Positions 34,107-44,463 of a stretch of 64,000 nucleotides of DNA are shown here, in pieces. The stretch is from Flectonema sp. DT1601 (taxonomy: Eukaryota > Euglenozoa > Diplonemea > Diplonemida > Diplonemidae), in contig OZ025789.1 in assembly GCA_964019425.1 (NCBI GenBank), positions 310,001-374,000 on the forward strand, read 5' to 3'. How positions within the stretch are numbered: the first letter of the stretch is position 1; every line of letters starts with the position of its first letter. The notes under the pieces were generated by a model. It worked only from the letters and a program-made list of their open reading frames with translations, did no database searches and was not told where the DNA came from. The translations under genes and the position numbers were made by a program.

Positions 34107-35168
34107 TTCACTTTACTTCACTTCAATCGTTCCTACCTCCAGATAGAAATGGTGAGGAATTACAGAATATGTTATTGAAAAGGGAAGCTGTTTTCCAAAC
34201 ACAACGTTGGAGGTGTTATTTTTTTTTTTTTTCTTTTTTTTTTGTCATGGAATCCCATCCAAGAGTTGTTACTTAATTTATTTATTTATTTTTCCTTCTT
34301 TTTTTAAAATCCTGGGATAGAAAACACACATGCTTGTTATCTTTTTTGTCAGCTGGAATTCCATCTGAGAAAAAACTGGAGGTACTTAAAAAAAACAAGT
34401 ATTTTTTTTTTTTTTTTTTTTTACTTAGTTATTCAACCTGTACAAGAGACCGTTGATTAACTTAGCTTTTGATTTACGCTTTGCATTATTACGGTATCAG
34501 GTAAGTTTAAAGAAGAAGAAATCATCCGACATAAATATTTTTTTTCTTTTTTTTGGTCCAACATTATCACATTGTTTTATTTAATTTTTTTTTTTTTTTT
34601 GGCGATCGGTAAAATAAAAAGGGAGAGAAAAAAAAGACAAAAAAGAAAAAGAAAAAGAAAAAGTAAAATCCAACATGCTGTGGAATACTTACAAAATAGT
34701 AAGTTCTGAGGGGAAAACGAGGTTCTCACAACCCGCAAAAGTTCAACGAATTCGCGAGTTTGTTTTCCGCAAGAAGATTTTCCAGCCGCAAGAATATTTT
34801 CCAGCGAGTAGTTTTTTTTTGTTTTTTTTATTTCAAGTTCTTAAGAAAATGAAATTAATAATTTGAATGTTAATTGGTCAGCTGTTGCAAAAAAGGGAAA
34901 GCGTGGGAGGAATAGAACTGAAGTGATCTACCCAGATGGCTAGGAACTCAGAGATGGGGTTAGAAACCTCTCTCACGTACAATTCAAAAGAAAAACAACC
35001 AAAGAAATGTTTTCATGCAATCACTTTATAAATTACTGCAAAATGAATAATTCTCTCGAGAGGAAATATTCTCGTGAAACTGGAGATTTTTCCTCACAAG
35101 TATAATTCCTTTCATAGTATTGCAACTTAACTAACTACATGAACGAGGAAACCAACAGGTCAATCATT
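34107..35168. other. Gap between ABCA and Nudix genes
   Basis: A third copy of the GGAATTCCATCTGAGAAAA repeat end lies near 34360. Pieces resembling the GAAATATTC-type MITE of 52.4 kb lie at about 34700-34820 and 35055-35095. The rest is A/T runs. Confidence 0.4.
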
Positions 35169-36333
35169 TTATTGAGCATTGATATCTTTCAAGATTGCAG
35201 TAGGTATCTTAAAGGTATTCTCGTCCTCACCCGAAAACTTCCAACACACTCGGCATATTTCTGGAAGGTCATACAGATCTACTTTCTCATTGGCTTCTTT
35301 CAACCGCCTGCTTTTCTCGGAAAGTACTTTTTCATTAGTTTCAAATTTGAATTCCAGTGTATCTGGACACTTTATTAAATAAAACGCTGTAGCAAGTTTT
35401 TGATTGTAGTAGATACTCTCTGTTTCCTCAACAGCGTTTGTAAGAGCCGACAAATGGTCCTTCTCTAGAAAGTATTCGAGCTCTTCTTTCATTTCTCGAA
35501 TTGCAGTTTCTCTTGAGTTGTCGTCGTCGTCCCTCTCATAACGTCCTCCAGGGATGCTAAAGTAATCAATGCTAGCCGTTGGGTTAACGAATAGGAATTT
35601 ATTGTCTTCCCTGTGGATTACAACTCGTGATTTTATTATAACTCGAATTTTAGAGTCTTCCTCACTGGTCTCCGAATCCTTTGCGTTAAGATCTTCGAAT
35701 AAGTAGGGTCCATCGAAAACATCCGGATTTTTTTTTGCATACATCTCCCTCATTTTCATTTTTAGAATTGGTTGATTTGGGCTTTTGAGGATGTAATTGT
35801 ATTCCGGTTGGCTCAGTTTATGGATTTTAAATTTGAATGAAGGCTGCTCTTGAAAGCTAAACTTTTCATCAAAGGACTCCATAAATGTATAGACCTCCTC
35901 AACATCCGCACTCTCAGGTATCCCAACAACAGCGAGGAAATTATCTGCTATTCTGACCACTTTAAAAGTGGGATCCCACTTTAACGGCTCTGTTGGAGTC
36001 AAATGTTTCAGCGTAACATTAAGTTTGGATGCGCCTGATTTAGTATCTCTAGCAAGAGACCACAAGGCATTTAATCCATAAGTAAAGCCAGTGTGTTCTA
36101 CCTCAGATTCAGACTTAACAGCTTCAGGTACCTCTACACGGTGCAACATGTCTGGTAGTACCATGAGAAACGATTTAACTCTGATATGAGTCATTCCTGC
36201 TGCTCCCTGGCTCATGTTAGTTAGTATATTAAGCTATGGTGGGGAGTTATCAAAAAAAAATAATAAAGAGAAAACCTCCAATCCGAACACAAAAGCAACC
36301 ACTCACCTTCTCATCACTGGTTTCCATAGTCAT
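35169..36333 (-). CDS. Nudix-domain protein, predicted 2 exons
   Basis: The Nudix part lies at about residues 190-290 of the large exon. The box reads PGGRYE, then RETAIREMKEEL; the REUxEE core (Arg, two Glu) is present, but the usual upstream Glu is Asp and the final Gly is Glu, so the box is slightly degenerate. The first ~180 residues match nothing I know. The large exon can start by itself at ATG 36215, but a better model splices exon 36333-36307 (MTMETSDEK) to 36206. That intron, 36306-36207, is 100 bp with GTGAGT donor, TACTAAC branch site and CCAG acceptor. It keeps frame and gives 354 residues. The first exon is a copy of the ABCA 5' end. The substrate cannot be predicted. Confidence 0.65.
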
Positions 36334-36419
36334 GAGAACTGGATAGATAATTAATAAATTAAATGTTAACCTTCACAGGCAGAAGCAAGTTCTGAACAGC
36401 CCAAGCTTTCCGAGATCCA

Positions 36420-36720
36420 TAAGGAGGCACTTTGATGACTCTTAATAAAAAGTCTGTAACCTGCTGACAAAGCCTTAATTCCTTTCACTGATGTTCGGCT
36501 CAAACCATCTGCCTAAATATTTGAATTCCTTCACCATTGATAGATTCTGCATCTTTTCCCCGTTGATGGTGAGGTTAGGGTCAGTTGGAATTCCGCTTTC
36601 AAAGCTGTGAGCGACACATTTTCGCATTCCTTTGGTCCATTTCAGGAATTTCGCTAACAAGTTAAGAGCTCGTCTTGCTCCAGATTTTGAAGATATCTGA
36701 ATTGAAGATGATCAGGAATA
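36420..36720 (-). pseudogene. LINE reverse transcriptase relic
   Basis: The minus-strand frame (61 codons at 36475-36660, with related sequence either side) reads LAKFLKWTKGMRKCVAHSF, then LTINGEK, then EFKYLGRWFEP. This is the pattern of the region just after the RT catalytic core of LINEs (KC..I.G....FKYLG). It is short and broken and shows no ends. Confidence 0.6.
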
Positions 36721-37565
36721 AGCTACAGCTTGTGAATCTGTAAGATTCTGTTTTTAAAGATCCAGATGTTGTTGATTATCCCTGTGGGGGGAAGAATTAA
36801 CGTAAGATTCCCAATTCCATTAGGTACAGAATAAACATAAACAAGTGAGGGTGACAAATAGGTACATCAATACAGATGTGCAACAACTTTCTAAACTCCA
36901 CACGGGAGGTACGCTTTAATTTTTTCATTTTTGTTGATAATTCTGTTGTGTCTGTCGTTCAGGTATTTCTTTAGACCCTCAGAATAGACCCTCAGGATTC
37001 GGGTATTGAATTAGAACAGTGTAGTGATTCTCTCCTACGCGAATTGCATTGCGAAGACTATCCCTGAAAAGGCAAGAACAAAAAAACTACTCGCACCGGA
37101 AGAAAACATACACAAAGAACACACATACAAGTACATCGCATCACTTGCTGAACCTCCATCGATCTGCTTCCATCGTTCTTTGACAAAAACAGGTAACGGG
37201 AAAAAAAAGCAAGACAAACCTGTTTTAATTGTATTGTAATTTTGGCATTGTCTTTAAAATAACACTTGTTCTTTCCCTGTTATTTGAGGCGATCGGCAGG
37301 GTGGAGGTGTTCACGATTTTTCACAATTTTTCACGATTTTTCACGATTTTTCACTTAATTTTTTGCTGTTTTCTGGTAAAGAGAAATAATAAATTTTCTT
37401 TTCTTTTGTTATCTGGATGAAGAAAATAGTGGGGTTACTGTACTAAGTGGGCAGCGGAAGTTCGTCACGTAAACGCAAAACTAAAAGGTGCCTAAGTGCA
37501 CACGAACGACCAGTGGAATGGCCAATCATAAAAAGTAACAGGAGAGGAATAAAAAGACGATGACA
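36721..37565. other. Repeat-rich gap
   Basis: An inverted piece of repeat C (AAAAAAACTACTCGCACC, then GAAGAAAACATACAC) lies at about 37070-37120. Five tandem ~10-bp units of TTTTTCACGA lie at 37308-37360. The rest is the 3' flank of the hAT fragment. No other gene was seen. Confidence 0.5.
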
Positions 37566-38779
37566 TCACTCTGTGTCTGAATCATCACAGTCAGCTTCCC
37601 CGTCTGAAGCCCAGTCGAGCTCGTCAACATCGTCAGACCCAACAACGTTGGTGATGTCTTTGTTGATGAAAAGCTGAGTTCTCATCCCCAAAGACTGGGT
37701 CGTCAGGCGTTTCCGGCGCTTGTTTGACAGAATAAGTTCCATGTTACTGAAACCGCTGTCTACCCCGGTCACAACCGGTGTGATGCTCGTGATCGTGAGC
37801 GCGCTCTTTTTCAGAGCGGGGTACGCCTCGTCCGAGTTCTTCCAGAACGAGAAACAGGAACCGCTGACTGCCGTACTCACGTCCGTGTCAGTAACCCAGG
37901 TACGGTACTCGGTAGCGGATGATTCATCGAAAATAGTTGGAAATGCTGAGAGCAGCATTTCAACCGAGGAGTCAACGTTTCCCTTCTTGAGCCTCGCAAC
38001 TGCTGGGTGTAGGAGTCTCGCAGCAGTGTATATTGCTGCGTGGTCAGCCTCGTATGCCTGCTGCAGGGAACTGGCCAACTCAGGGCACTTCTCCTTCACC
38101 TTTGCGAGCACACCTGTCACACGGGAATGCAACATCTCAACGACTGACTTCCTGGTGAGATCTGCCACTTCATCGATGAAGTGTGCGATGGGCTCCAGAA
38201 TTTCCTTTGCCTGTGCTGCTTCGTTCCACACCGCATCCCGTCTGTCATTCGCAGCCTTCCTTGCTTCCACCGTGGCATCGACTCCTGGCGAGAATATCCG
38301 CAAGAGTCCCTTCACGCTCTCGCAGGTGGTGCTCCCGAATCGTTCAGATTCTTGCTGGACGAATCCAACAATGCTGTGTCTCTTGAGGCAGAGATGGCTG
38401 AGCAACCTGAATTGGCTCGTCCACCTTGTCCCGCCTGACGACACCATTGCAGCTGGTGGTTCAGGTTTTCCTGCACTTCCTTGCCCAGCAAGCCGCAGTT
38501 CTCCGATGACGGACCCGATGTGGCTCTGGGTTGGTTCCGGCTTGTCGACTCTCCTCAGGACATCTGCGTAACGTGTCCAGACCTCAGCCAGACCATCTTC
38601 TACTTCAGACTGCGAGAAAAGGTCGAAGCTTTCCCGCAGGGCAAGCAGAGCTTCGATGACATCGCTGTCATGCCCAACCTGCTCCTTCTCCGCTGTCTTC
38701 TTTTGGAAGGCAAGGTACCTTCCTTCTCGTGTCGGGGCGTTGAACATCATGTTCTTGCAAAACATGAGAACAAGGCTGG
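37566..38779 (-). mobile_element. hAT transposase, 3' part only
   Basis: About 404 codons in one open frame. TRWTSQFRLLSHL is the hAT core motif (TRWNS..). The C-terminus, FWKNSDEAYPALKKSAL, then SGFSNMELILSNKRRKRLT, matches the hATC dimerisation domain. An acidic tail ends it. The 5' part, with the zinc finger and first catalytic Asp, is missing: at 38780 the frame runs straight into the repeat R head, which supplies the first 34 codons of the open frame by chance. No TIR or target duplication is visible. GC content is clearly above the host genes. It is dead as it stands. Confidence 0.75.
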
Positions 38780-40320
38780 TTTCGATAAAGTGGGAAGTAA
38801 CGGACTGGGAGCTTTTGGCTCCTGCCCTGATGTAAACTTTCTTTTTATTTTTATTTTTTTTAACAGGCCCAAAGGGCGACAATAACTGATGCTGACCAAG
38901 GAATAATATTCAAATGAATTTTCGTTTCAAAGAAACGAACAGAATTAAGAGAGAGGCAGAGAAAAAAAAAATATATATATATCAGTCATTCCTTTTTTTT
39001 GCGAACAAAAAACACCTTTTTCTCACCGCCTGAGCAAGGTTACACGATATGTTACTTTTGCTCGATTTTTTATTTTTTGGAATCGGGGAGGGTGCGATCT
39101 GTAAAATTAGGCATAGGGATATACTTTTAAACATGGTAAGTGCTGCTAAAAAGAGATAAACGTCTCTTTGCAAAATTTCCTTGGTACTACTCAATGATAA
39201 ATATTAATCCCAGACCTGGAATGGAAAGATCGAGAAAATCTGAGTAAAAAACACCCCTAATTTTTTTTTTTTTACTATTTTTTCCCCCTTCTCCCGCACT
39301 CAAGAGATATGCACCTTTTTACTAACAAATCAACCCTAGTAGCAATTATGTAAGGAAAATGTTGCATCTGTGGTGGTGATAATGATCATTAAGTATCAAA
39401 GTAGGTCCAAAAAGACAGGTAGTAACAATCTGCCTCACCGGCACATGCTTAGTACTCTTTAATATATTTTTGCTCGATTATTTTTTCTCTGGATCCCGCT
39501 GGGCCAGCAGTGTAAAATTAGACCCTTCGATTAATTTTTAGTTTTGGTACTTGTCCACGGCTGAGCTGATTTAGTAAACCGCAAAATCTCTTTTCTCAAT
39601 TCGGGAGACAAGTATGTGATGCCAACCTCCCGATTTCGGACGGAAATGAACCCAACGATGCAGCGCATTAAAATGCCGCTTCGATCGAAATTTTTACAAT
39701 TTTTTTTTGAAATTTTTTTTCAGTGTCCAGAATTTGTTCGCAAAAAAAAGGAATGACTGATATATAATATGAAGAGGAAATAATCAAACCTGAAAAAAAA
39801 AAAATAAATAATAAATAAACGTTATATGAAAAAGAAAAGAAGAAAAAAAAAAAAAAAAAAAAAAAGAAAAAAACCAGAAAAAGAAAGAGAAAATGAAAAG
39901 GTATAATATTTTTGTGGGGGTATGGGAGATAGCAGGGAGATGCTCTTTTTTTTTTTTTTTTTTTTAAATTTTTTATAATTTTTTTTTTTTTTAAAAAAAG
40001 GAAACAATCAGTTTAGCGTCTTGACCAGGACGGAAAATAGGAATTAATCGACATAGTCGATCGATAACAAAACAATGATAACATTGTTTATTCTTTTTAT
40101 TTATTTTTTAAAGAAAAAACCAGTTTAGCGTCTTGACCAGGACGGAAAATAGAAAGTAATCGACATAGTCGATCGATAAAATAAACAATGATAACATTGT
40201 TTATTCTTTTTTTTTTTTTTTAAAAAAAAAACAGTCAGCTTAGCGTCCTGACCAGGACGGAAAATAAAAAGTGATCGACATAGTCGATCGATAAAAGTTA
40301 GTTAGAATATGAGTTTGTTA
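38780..40320 (+). repeat. Repeat R head (copy 1) with nested MITE and three satellite units
   Basis: It begins TTTCGATAAAGTGGGAAG, as at 46842 and 58304. It carries the R hairpins (GGAGC-TTTTG-GCTCC, GCCC-AAA-GGGC, TTCGTTTC-AAA-GAAACGAA). It is interrupted at 38982-39760 by a MITE, resumes with the A-rich block and GGTATAATATT, and ends in three satellite monomers at about 40010-40300. Confidence 0.8.
38982..39760. mobile_element. 779-bp MITE with TCAGTCATTCC ends
   Basis: The left end TCAGTCATTCC, T run, GCGAACAAA is mirrored at the right (TTTGTTCGC, A run, GGAATGACTGA). TA/TATA flanks both ends, matching the TA target of Tc1/mariner-type elements. No transposase is present; the small frame inside is not credible. 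It lies in repeat R copy 1, which lies in a hAT gene. Confidence 0.75.
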
Positions 40321-40504
40321 TAAAAAAGTGCACTAAAATAAAATATAAAAAAGAAAAGTTATAAAAACACATTGTTCTGCTGTTCCATAATACAGTGTGG
40401 AATACGTAGTTTCAGGATGACTTCCGTACTGCACTGAATGACAACACGGAAAAAGAGATGTGTATGCAGCTAAGTTAGAAACATTTATTATAATGTAAAG
40501 TATT

Positions 40505-40625
40505 TACGTCAATCGCAGAGTGTATACCTACACTAACATTACCTTTGGTCATGTTAAATTATCGTTATGTTGTCTATGGTACAAAACATGTATTTTACGT
40601 ACAAACTCGAACAGTTAACCCCCCT
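40505..40625 (-). repeat. Repeat B, inverted copy
   Basis: The reverse complement of the B front block (TCGAACAGTTAACCCCC at its end). It sits between the satellite units of R copy 1 and repeat C. Confidence 0.75.
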
Positions 40626-40706
40626 GAACAGTTGTTTGTGTTTAATCTCTTTAACATTATAATTATAATTTAGTATCCATTTATTTATTCAGTCTTAATT
40701 ACACAA

Positions 40707-41345
40707 TATGGACGATGATGGTCATTCCTTCATTTGTCTTGTTTAACTTCAGTTATATCCATTTTACTTTTTATTGTTTCCCATCTACTTTTTATTTTCT
40801 ATTTGTTCTGGTCAGAAACCCCTGGGCAGCAAGAAGGAAAGTAGTTAAGTACTTCTGGGTGTTTGGCATCACCCCCCATAGTGAGCAAGTACAACAGGTA
40901 GCATTGGTAGTCTGTTGATCCTGAGTGATCCCAGCTACAGTTTTGTTTTTCTTTCTTTTTTTTAGAAGAAGATCAGGACTTCCAAGCACTGCTGGATAGT
41001 TGCTGAATGCAGGGCCTGCCTGTGGCATTATAATAACAGGCTAAGTCATTTGTAGTTCATAGTTTACCTTTGATTTTATAACTTCACATAGGTACTATGA
41101 ACGATGAGAGATCCAGTGGGATCACTCAGGGTCTAGTAGAGACCACCAATGTTGTGCGTTGATAGGCAAGGTGACCAACCTTGACATTCTTTCTTTTCTC
41201 TCCTGTTGTGACAAACACAAAATACACACACAGCTTACAGTGTGTTCTTTGTGTATGTTTTCTTCAGGTGTGAGTAGTTTTTTTGTTCTTGCTCTTCAGG
41301 GAGGGCCTTAGCCAAAAGCTAACAGTCCAAATCTCACCTGGTAAA
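40707..41345 (+). repeat. Repeat C, copy 1 (~640 bp)
   Basis: It is nearly identical to 51146-51768, running from CATTTGTCTTGTTTAAC to CCAAATCTCACCTGGTAA. It is non-coding; the small frames on both strands are not conserved in sense. Its right end recurs inverted near 37070-37120. Confidence 0.9.
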
Positions 41346-41376
41346 TTCAACTCAGTCCTTGTCAGTTTTGGCATCA

Positions 41377-41590
41377 AACCTGTAATGGTTTAATCATTAC
41401 AGGTTATTTACTGAAATATTTGTTCTAAAAGTTGCTAAGTATTTCTCACTTAGAAATTTTTTATTTTTTTATTTTCAGCTTAATTAGCTACAAATTGTTA
41501 CTACTAAGTGTTTCTCACTTAGATTTTTTTTTTGCTTTTCAGCTCCTTAAAAGCTGCTAAGTGTTTCTGCTAAGTGTTTCTCACTTAGAA
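41377..41590. repeat. Cluster of four hairpins
   Basis: An 11-bp-arm hairpin (AACCTGTAATG, loop GTTTAAT) at 41377-41405 is followed by three copies of CTAAGTG-TTTCT-CACTTAG (one with A for G) at 41435-41453, 41504-41522 and 41570-41588. Confidence 0.85.
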
Positions 41591-41737
41591 TCTTATTGTT
41601 ATGTTCGTTTTCTATCCCCTCTTCTATCCCTTTTGTTCAAAAAAAGCGATGAGAAATTTCTCTCATTCATGCTAAGATGCACTCTGAACTTTGATTTTTT
41701 GATCTGAGTGTGAGGGAATGACCTGTTAGTGCTTTTT

Positions 41738-41990
41738 GTTGAATTAGAGGTTTTCCCAAAAAAAAAAAAAAAAAAGAATAAACAATGTTATCATTGTTTT
41801 TTTCTATTGATCGACTATGTCGATTAATTTCTATTTTCCGTCCTGATCGCAAACCCGCAAACCCGCAAACCCATGATAACATTGTTTATTCTTTTTTTTT
41901 TTTTTTATATTCTTTTTATTTATTAAAAAAAGGGAAAACCCCTAATTCCACAAAAATAGTTTGCGAAATCGCCAACTCATCACAAAAAAA
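41738..41990. repeat. MULE-like end pieces around an inverted satellite monomer
   Basis: GAATTAGAGGTTTTCCC (41741-41757) and AGGGAAAACCCCTAATTCC (41928 on) are ends of the same TIR family as 2045-3183. They face away from each other. Between them lies one satellite unit in reverse, interrupted by three GCAAACCC repeats. Confidence 0.6.
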
Positions 41991-41999
41991 AAACGTCCC

Positions 42000-44463
42000 A
42001 CCCCGATATGAATAAAAAGAGGGAAAGAACTTTTTATTTATTTATAAAATAAAAACTTTCTTTTATTTATTATTTATTTAGTCACATCCCCCCTGTCTTT
42101 CCACTTTATTTTTCTTCATTCTGAGCATTCTTGCCCTTCTTATTTTTTGATAGAGTAAACAAGTAAAAACAAGCGCAACTGTCCTGAGTCCGTTGGAGGA
42201 CTTCCCCGGATAGGAATCTCAAGACACAGTTAATATAAAGCGAAGGATCAGTACAGGGACGGTGGCCAAAGACCACTGGGTTACCTACGAGCCATGAAGC
42301 TCTGCGGATGTCCTCAGAGAAATTAGGAGATGATTAAGGAGTGTGATAAGGGAGAATGATACTAATGAATTAGCAACTACCAATCAGTTAACAGTTTGAT
42401 AAGCCTGTTCGTTGTTCCAAATGCCATAAGTAGCCGGCTAGGGCGTGAAGATTTCTCGTCGCAAACATTATTGAAAGATTTAGTTTGGTCTCGGAGATTC
42501 TCGCTTCCTGAATGTTTGATCTAATTGTTCCTTCTCTAATGCGGACCACGTCACCATCCTCGCAATCAAATATTAGATGTCTGGCAGTAGAGTCTGTTCT
42601 TTTGCAGAAGGGGCACTTTATCGGTAGTTCATTTACCCTGAGCAGGGGGTGAGAGCCCGTTCTGAACCTGGCTATCCTTATCTCTGATTCTCTCAGCATA
42701 TCCTTGGGGTATCGAGCCGCTCTCAGGCCTCCGGTAGCATCAAGATACTGCCTAAGCATCACCCGTTTGATCGGTGGTTTCGCCCTTGTTGAACCCTCCA
42801 TAATCTTACCAAACAGCTTTCTGTTAGCTTCCCTCGCTATCCTTGACTTGTGTGCGAAGAAGTCCATAGTCGTTGACACCGGCTTGCTCTTAACATCTTT
42901 TGAAATCTTTTTCGCCAGTTCATCTGCCTTGTCATGCGGTTCAATTCCCACGTGAGCTGGGATGAATTGAAGGTGTACGAATGAGTCTAATTTTCTTATC
43001 CCTTCTAGTATCGAGAGAGAGTTCAGCTTCCTCTGAGCCGCAATTCCACCACGCAGCTCATCCAGATTGGATTTAGAATCACTGAAGACTCTCGTGATTC
43101 CAGATCTGGGACCCAAGACAGAGGTTGCTTTTCCAAATTCACTTATTAACAGCTTCAGAGTTACCTGTTCAGCTTTATAACTACTTTCCGTTGCAACAAG
43201 TCTCGATGCCATGGTCCGTTCGCACGGCGTGATCTGCACTGCCGCTGTGCCTGCCGTGTAGTTGACAGGGTCGTGGGATCCGTCAACAAAAATGGACAAG
43301 GTACAAGGCCTAAGTTCGCTGCAGTACTCCTCGAACTTAGCCTTGTCCACTTCAGCAACACCAGTCTTCGAATGTCCATATCCGCAAGATATCTCCAGGT
43401 TCGGAACATCTATCCATGGCTCGATGCTGTCAGGCATGACAATCCCCTGTATCTCCATATTTCGGTCCTCGGCCGGTAAAGTTGAACTCCAAGTTCCACT
43501 AGCGATTCCCTTCGTAGAAGGAACCCAATCCAGTGACCGATACCTAAATAAGGCAATCCTGGCTTGCTTCTCAATCTGCAGTCTCATCGGGAGTATGTTC
43601 GCCTCCCACAGTAACGGAAGGGACCTTGTGTTGAAGCCGCAGCCGGTGATCTTTCTAGCTATCTTCCTCAGATTCAGGTCAATAGGTTTTAGCTGTTCAT
43701 CTGTCAAGAAAGGTCCATAGCTCTCAAGCCCATACAGAATCCTTGAGAGGATGTATAAGTTCTTGATCATGTTCAGCGTTTTGAAATCAAAGTTGAATTG
43801 CTCCAACTTTCGAAGCAGTACAAGTCCCTTCCTCGTCTCATCCATTAGTTTATCCACTTGTGTACCATATGTAAGGTCATCGTCAATATGGACACCCAAG
43901 TACTTAACACTATCAACCATCGGCATGAGTACGGCAGTCAGCAACTTCACCCAGGTCGGATCCGGACCCACTGGCATCAGTTCTAGAAGTTCACTTGCCT
44001 TCGTAACCTCCGTGTCACCCAGCTTGAGGATCATCGCCCCATTTCCAAGTAATGGCCTACCTTCTTCATTTGACCGAATCATCCCAGCCAGTTCCTCCCT
44101 ACTGATCCGAAAGAGGTTCTCTCCTGACGTTCTGGGGAATCCCAGTCTCCAATACATATTCCTAGGACAATCCACCGGCATCCCGCAGGTCTTCGAAACC
44201 GACAGTGCCATGTCATTATCTTTGCACCAACGATCTACTAACCCAAGGACTAATTGCGCCATCCGGTAAGTTACTTTAAAATCCTTATTCGAGACCACAC
44301 AAGCTGTGTCGTCTGCGTAGAGTGCTGAAACACATCCAGTCTTCTCAAGTTTCTTAGCCAGGTCGTCGACATATATCAGATAAAGGAGAGGTCCAACAAT
44401 CGACCCTTGCGGAACACCTTTCGTCACAGTTCTGTATGCGCTCAGATTGCCGAAACCTCTCAT
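42000..44463 (-). mobile_element. 5'-truncated LINE (RT + RNase H)
   Basis: The 691-codon open frame spans 44463-42388, with about 380 bp of 3' flank ending in TTTATTTA-type sequence. RT motifs present are VPQGSIVGPLLYLIYVDD and ALYADDTACV (the catalytic YADD). RNase H follows: FVDGSH, YKAEQ, FSDSKSNL and FIPAHVGIEPHDKADELAK, giving the D-E-D-H set. A C2HC knuckle (CPFC..H....C) lies near the end. RT plus RNase H plus a terminal zinc knuckle is the layout of the I/Ingi/Vingi/R1 group of non-LTR elements. The endonuclease and the first RT motifs are missing, a normal 5' truncation. The frame is open, so the insertion may be fairly young. GC is above the host genes. Confidence 0.85.

Noticed and set aside
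38780-38882. R sequence as the real 5' end of the hAT transposase
   Set aside because: The same R sequence opens at the same base next to unrelated DNA at 46842 and 58304, so the first 34 codons of that frame are accidental.
41848-41871. Telomere-like repeats (GCAAACCC)3
   Set aside because: Only three units, lying inside a broken satellite monomer.
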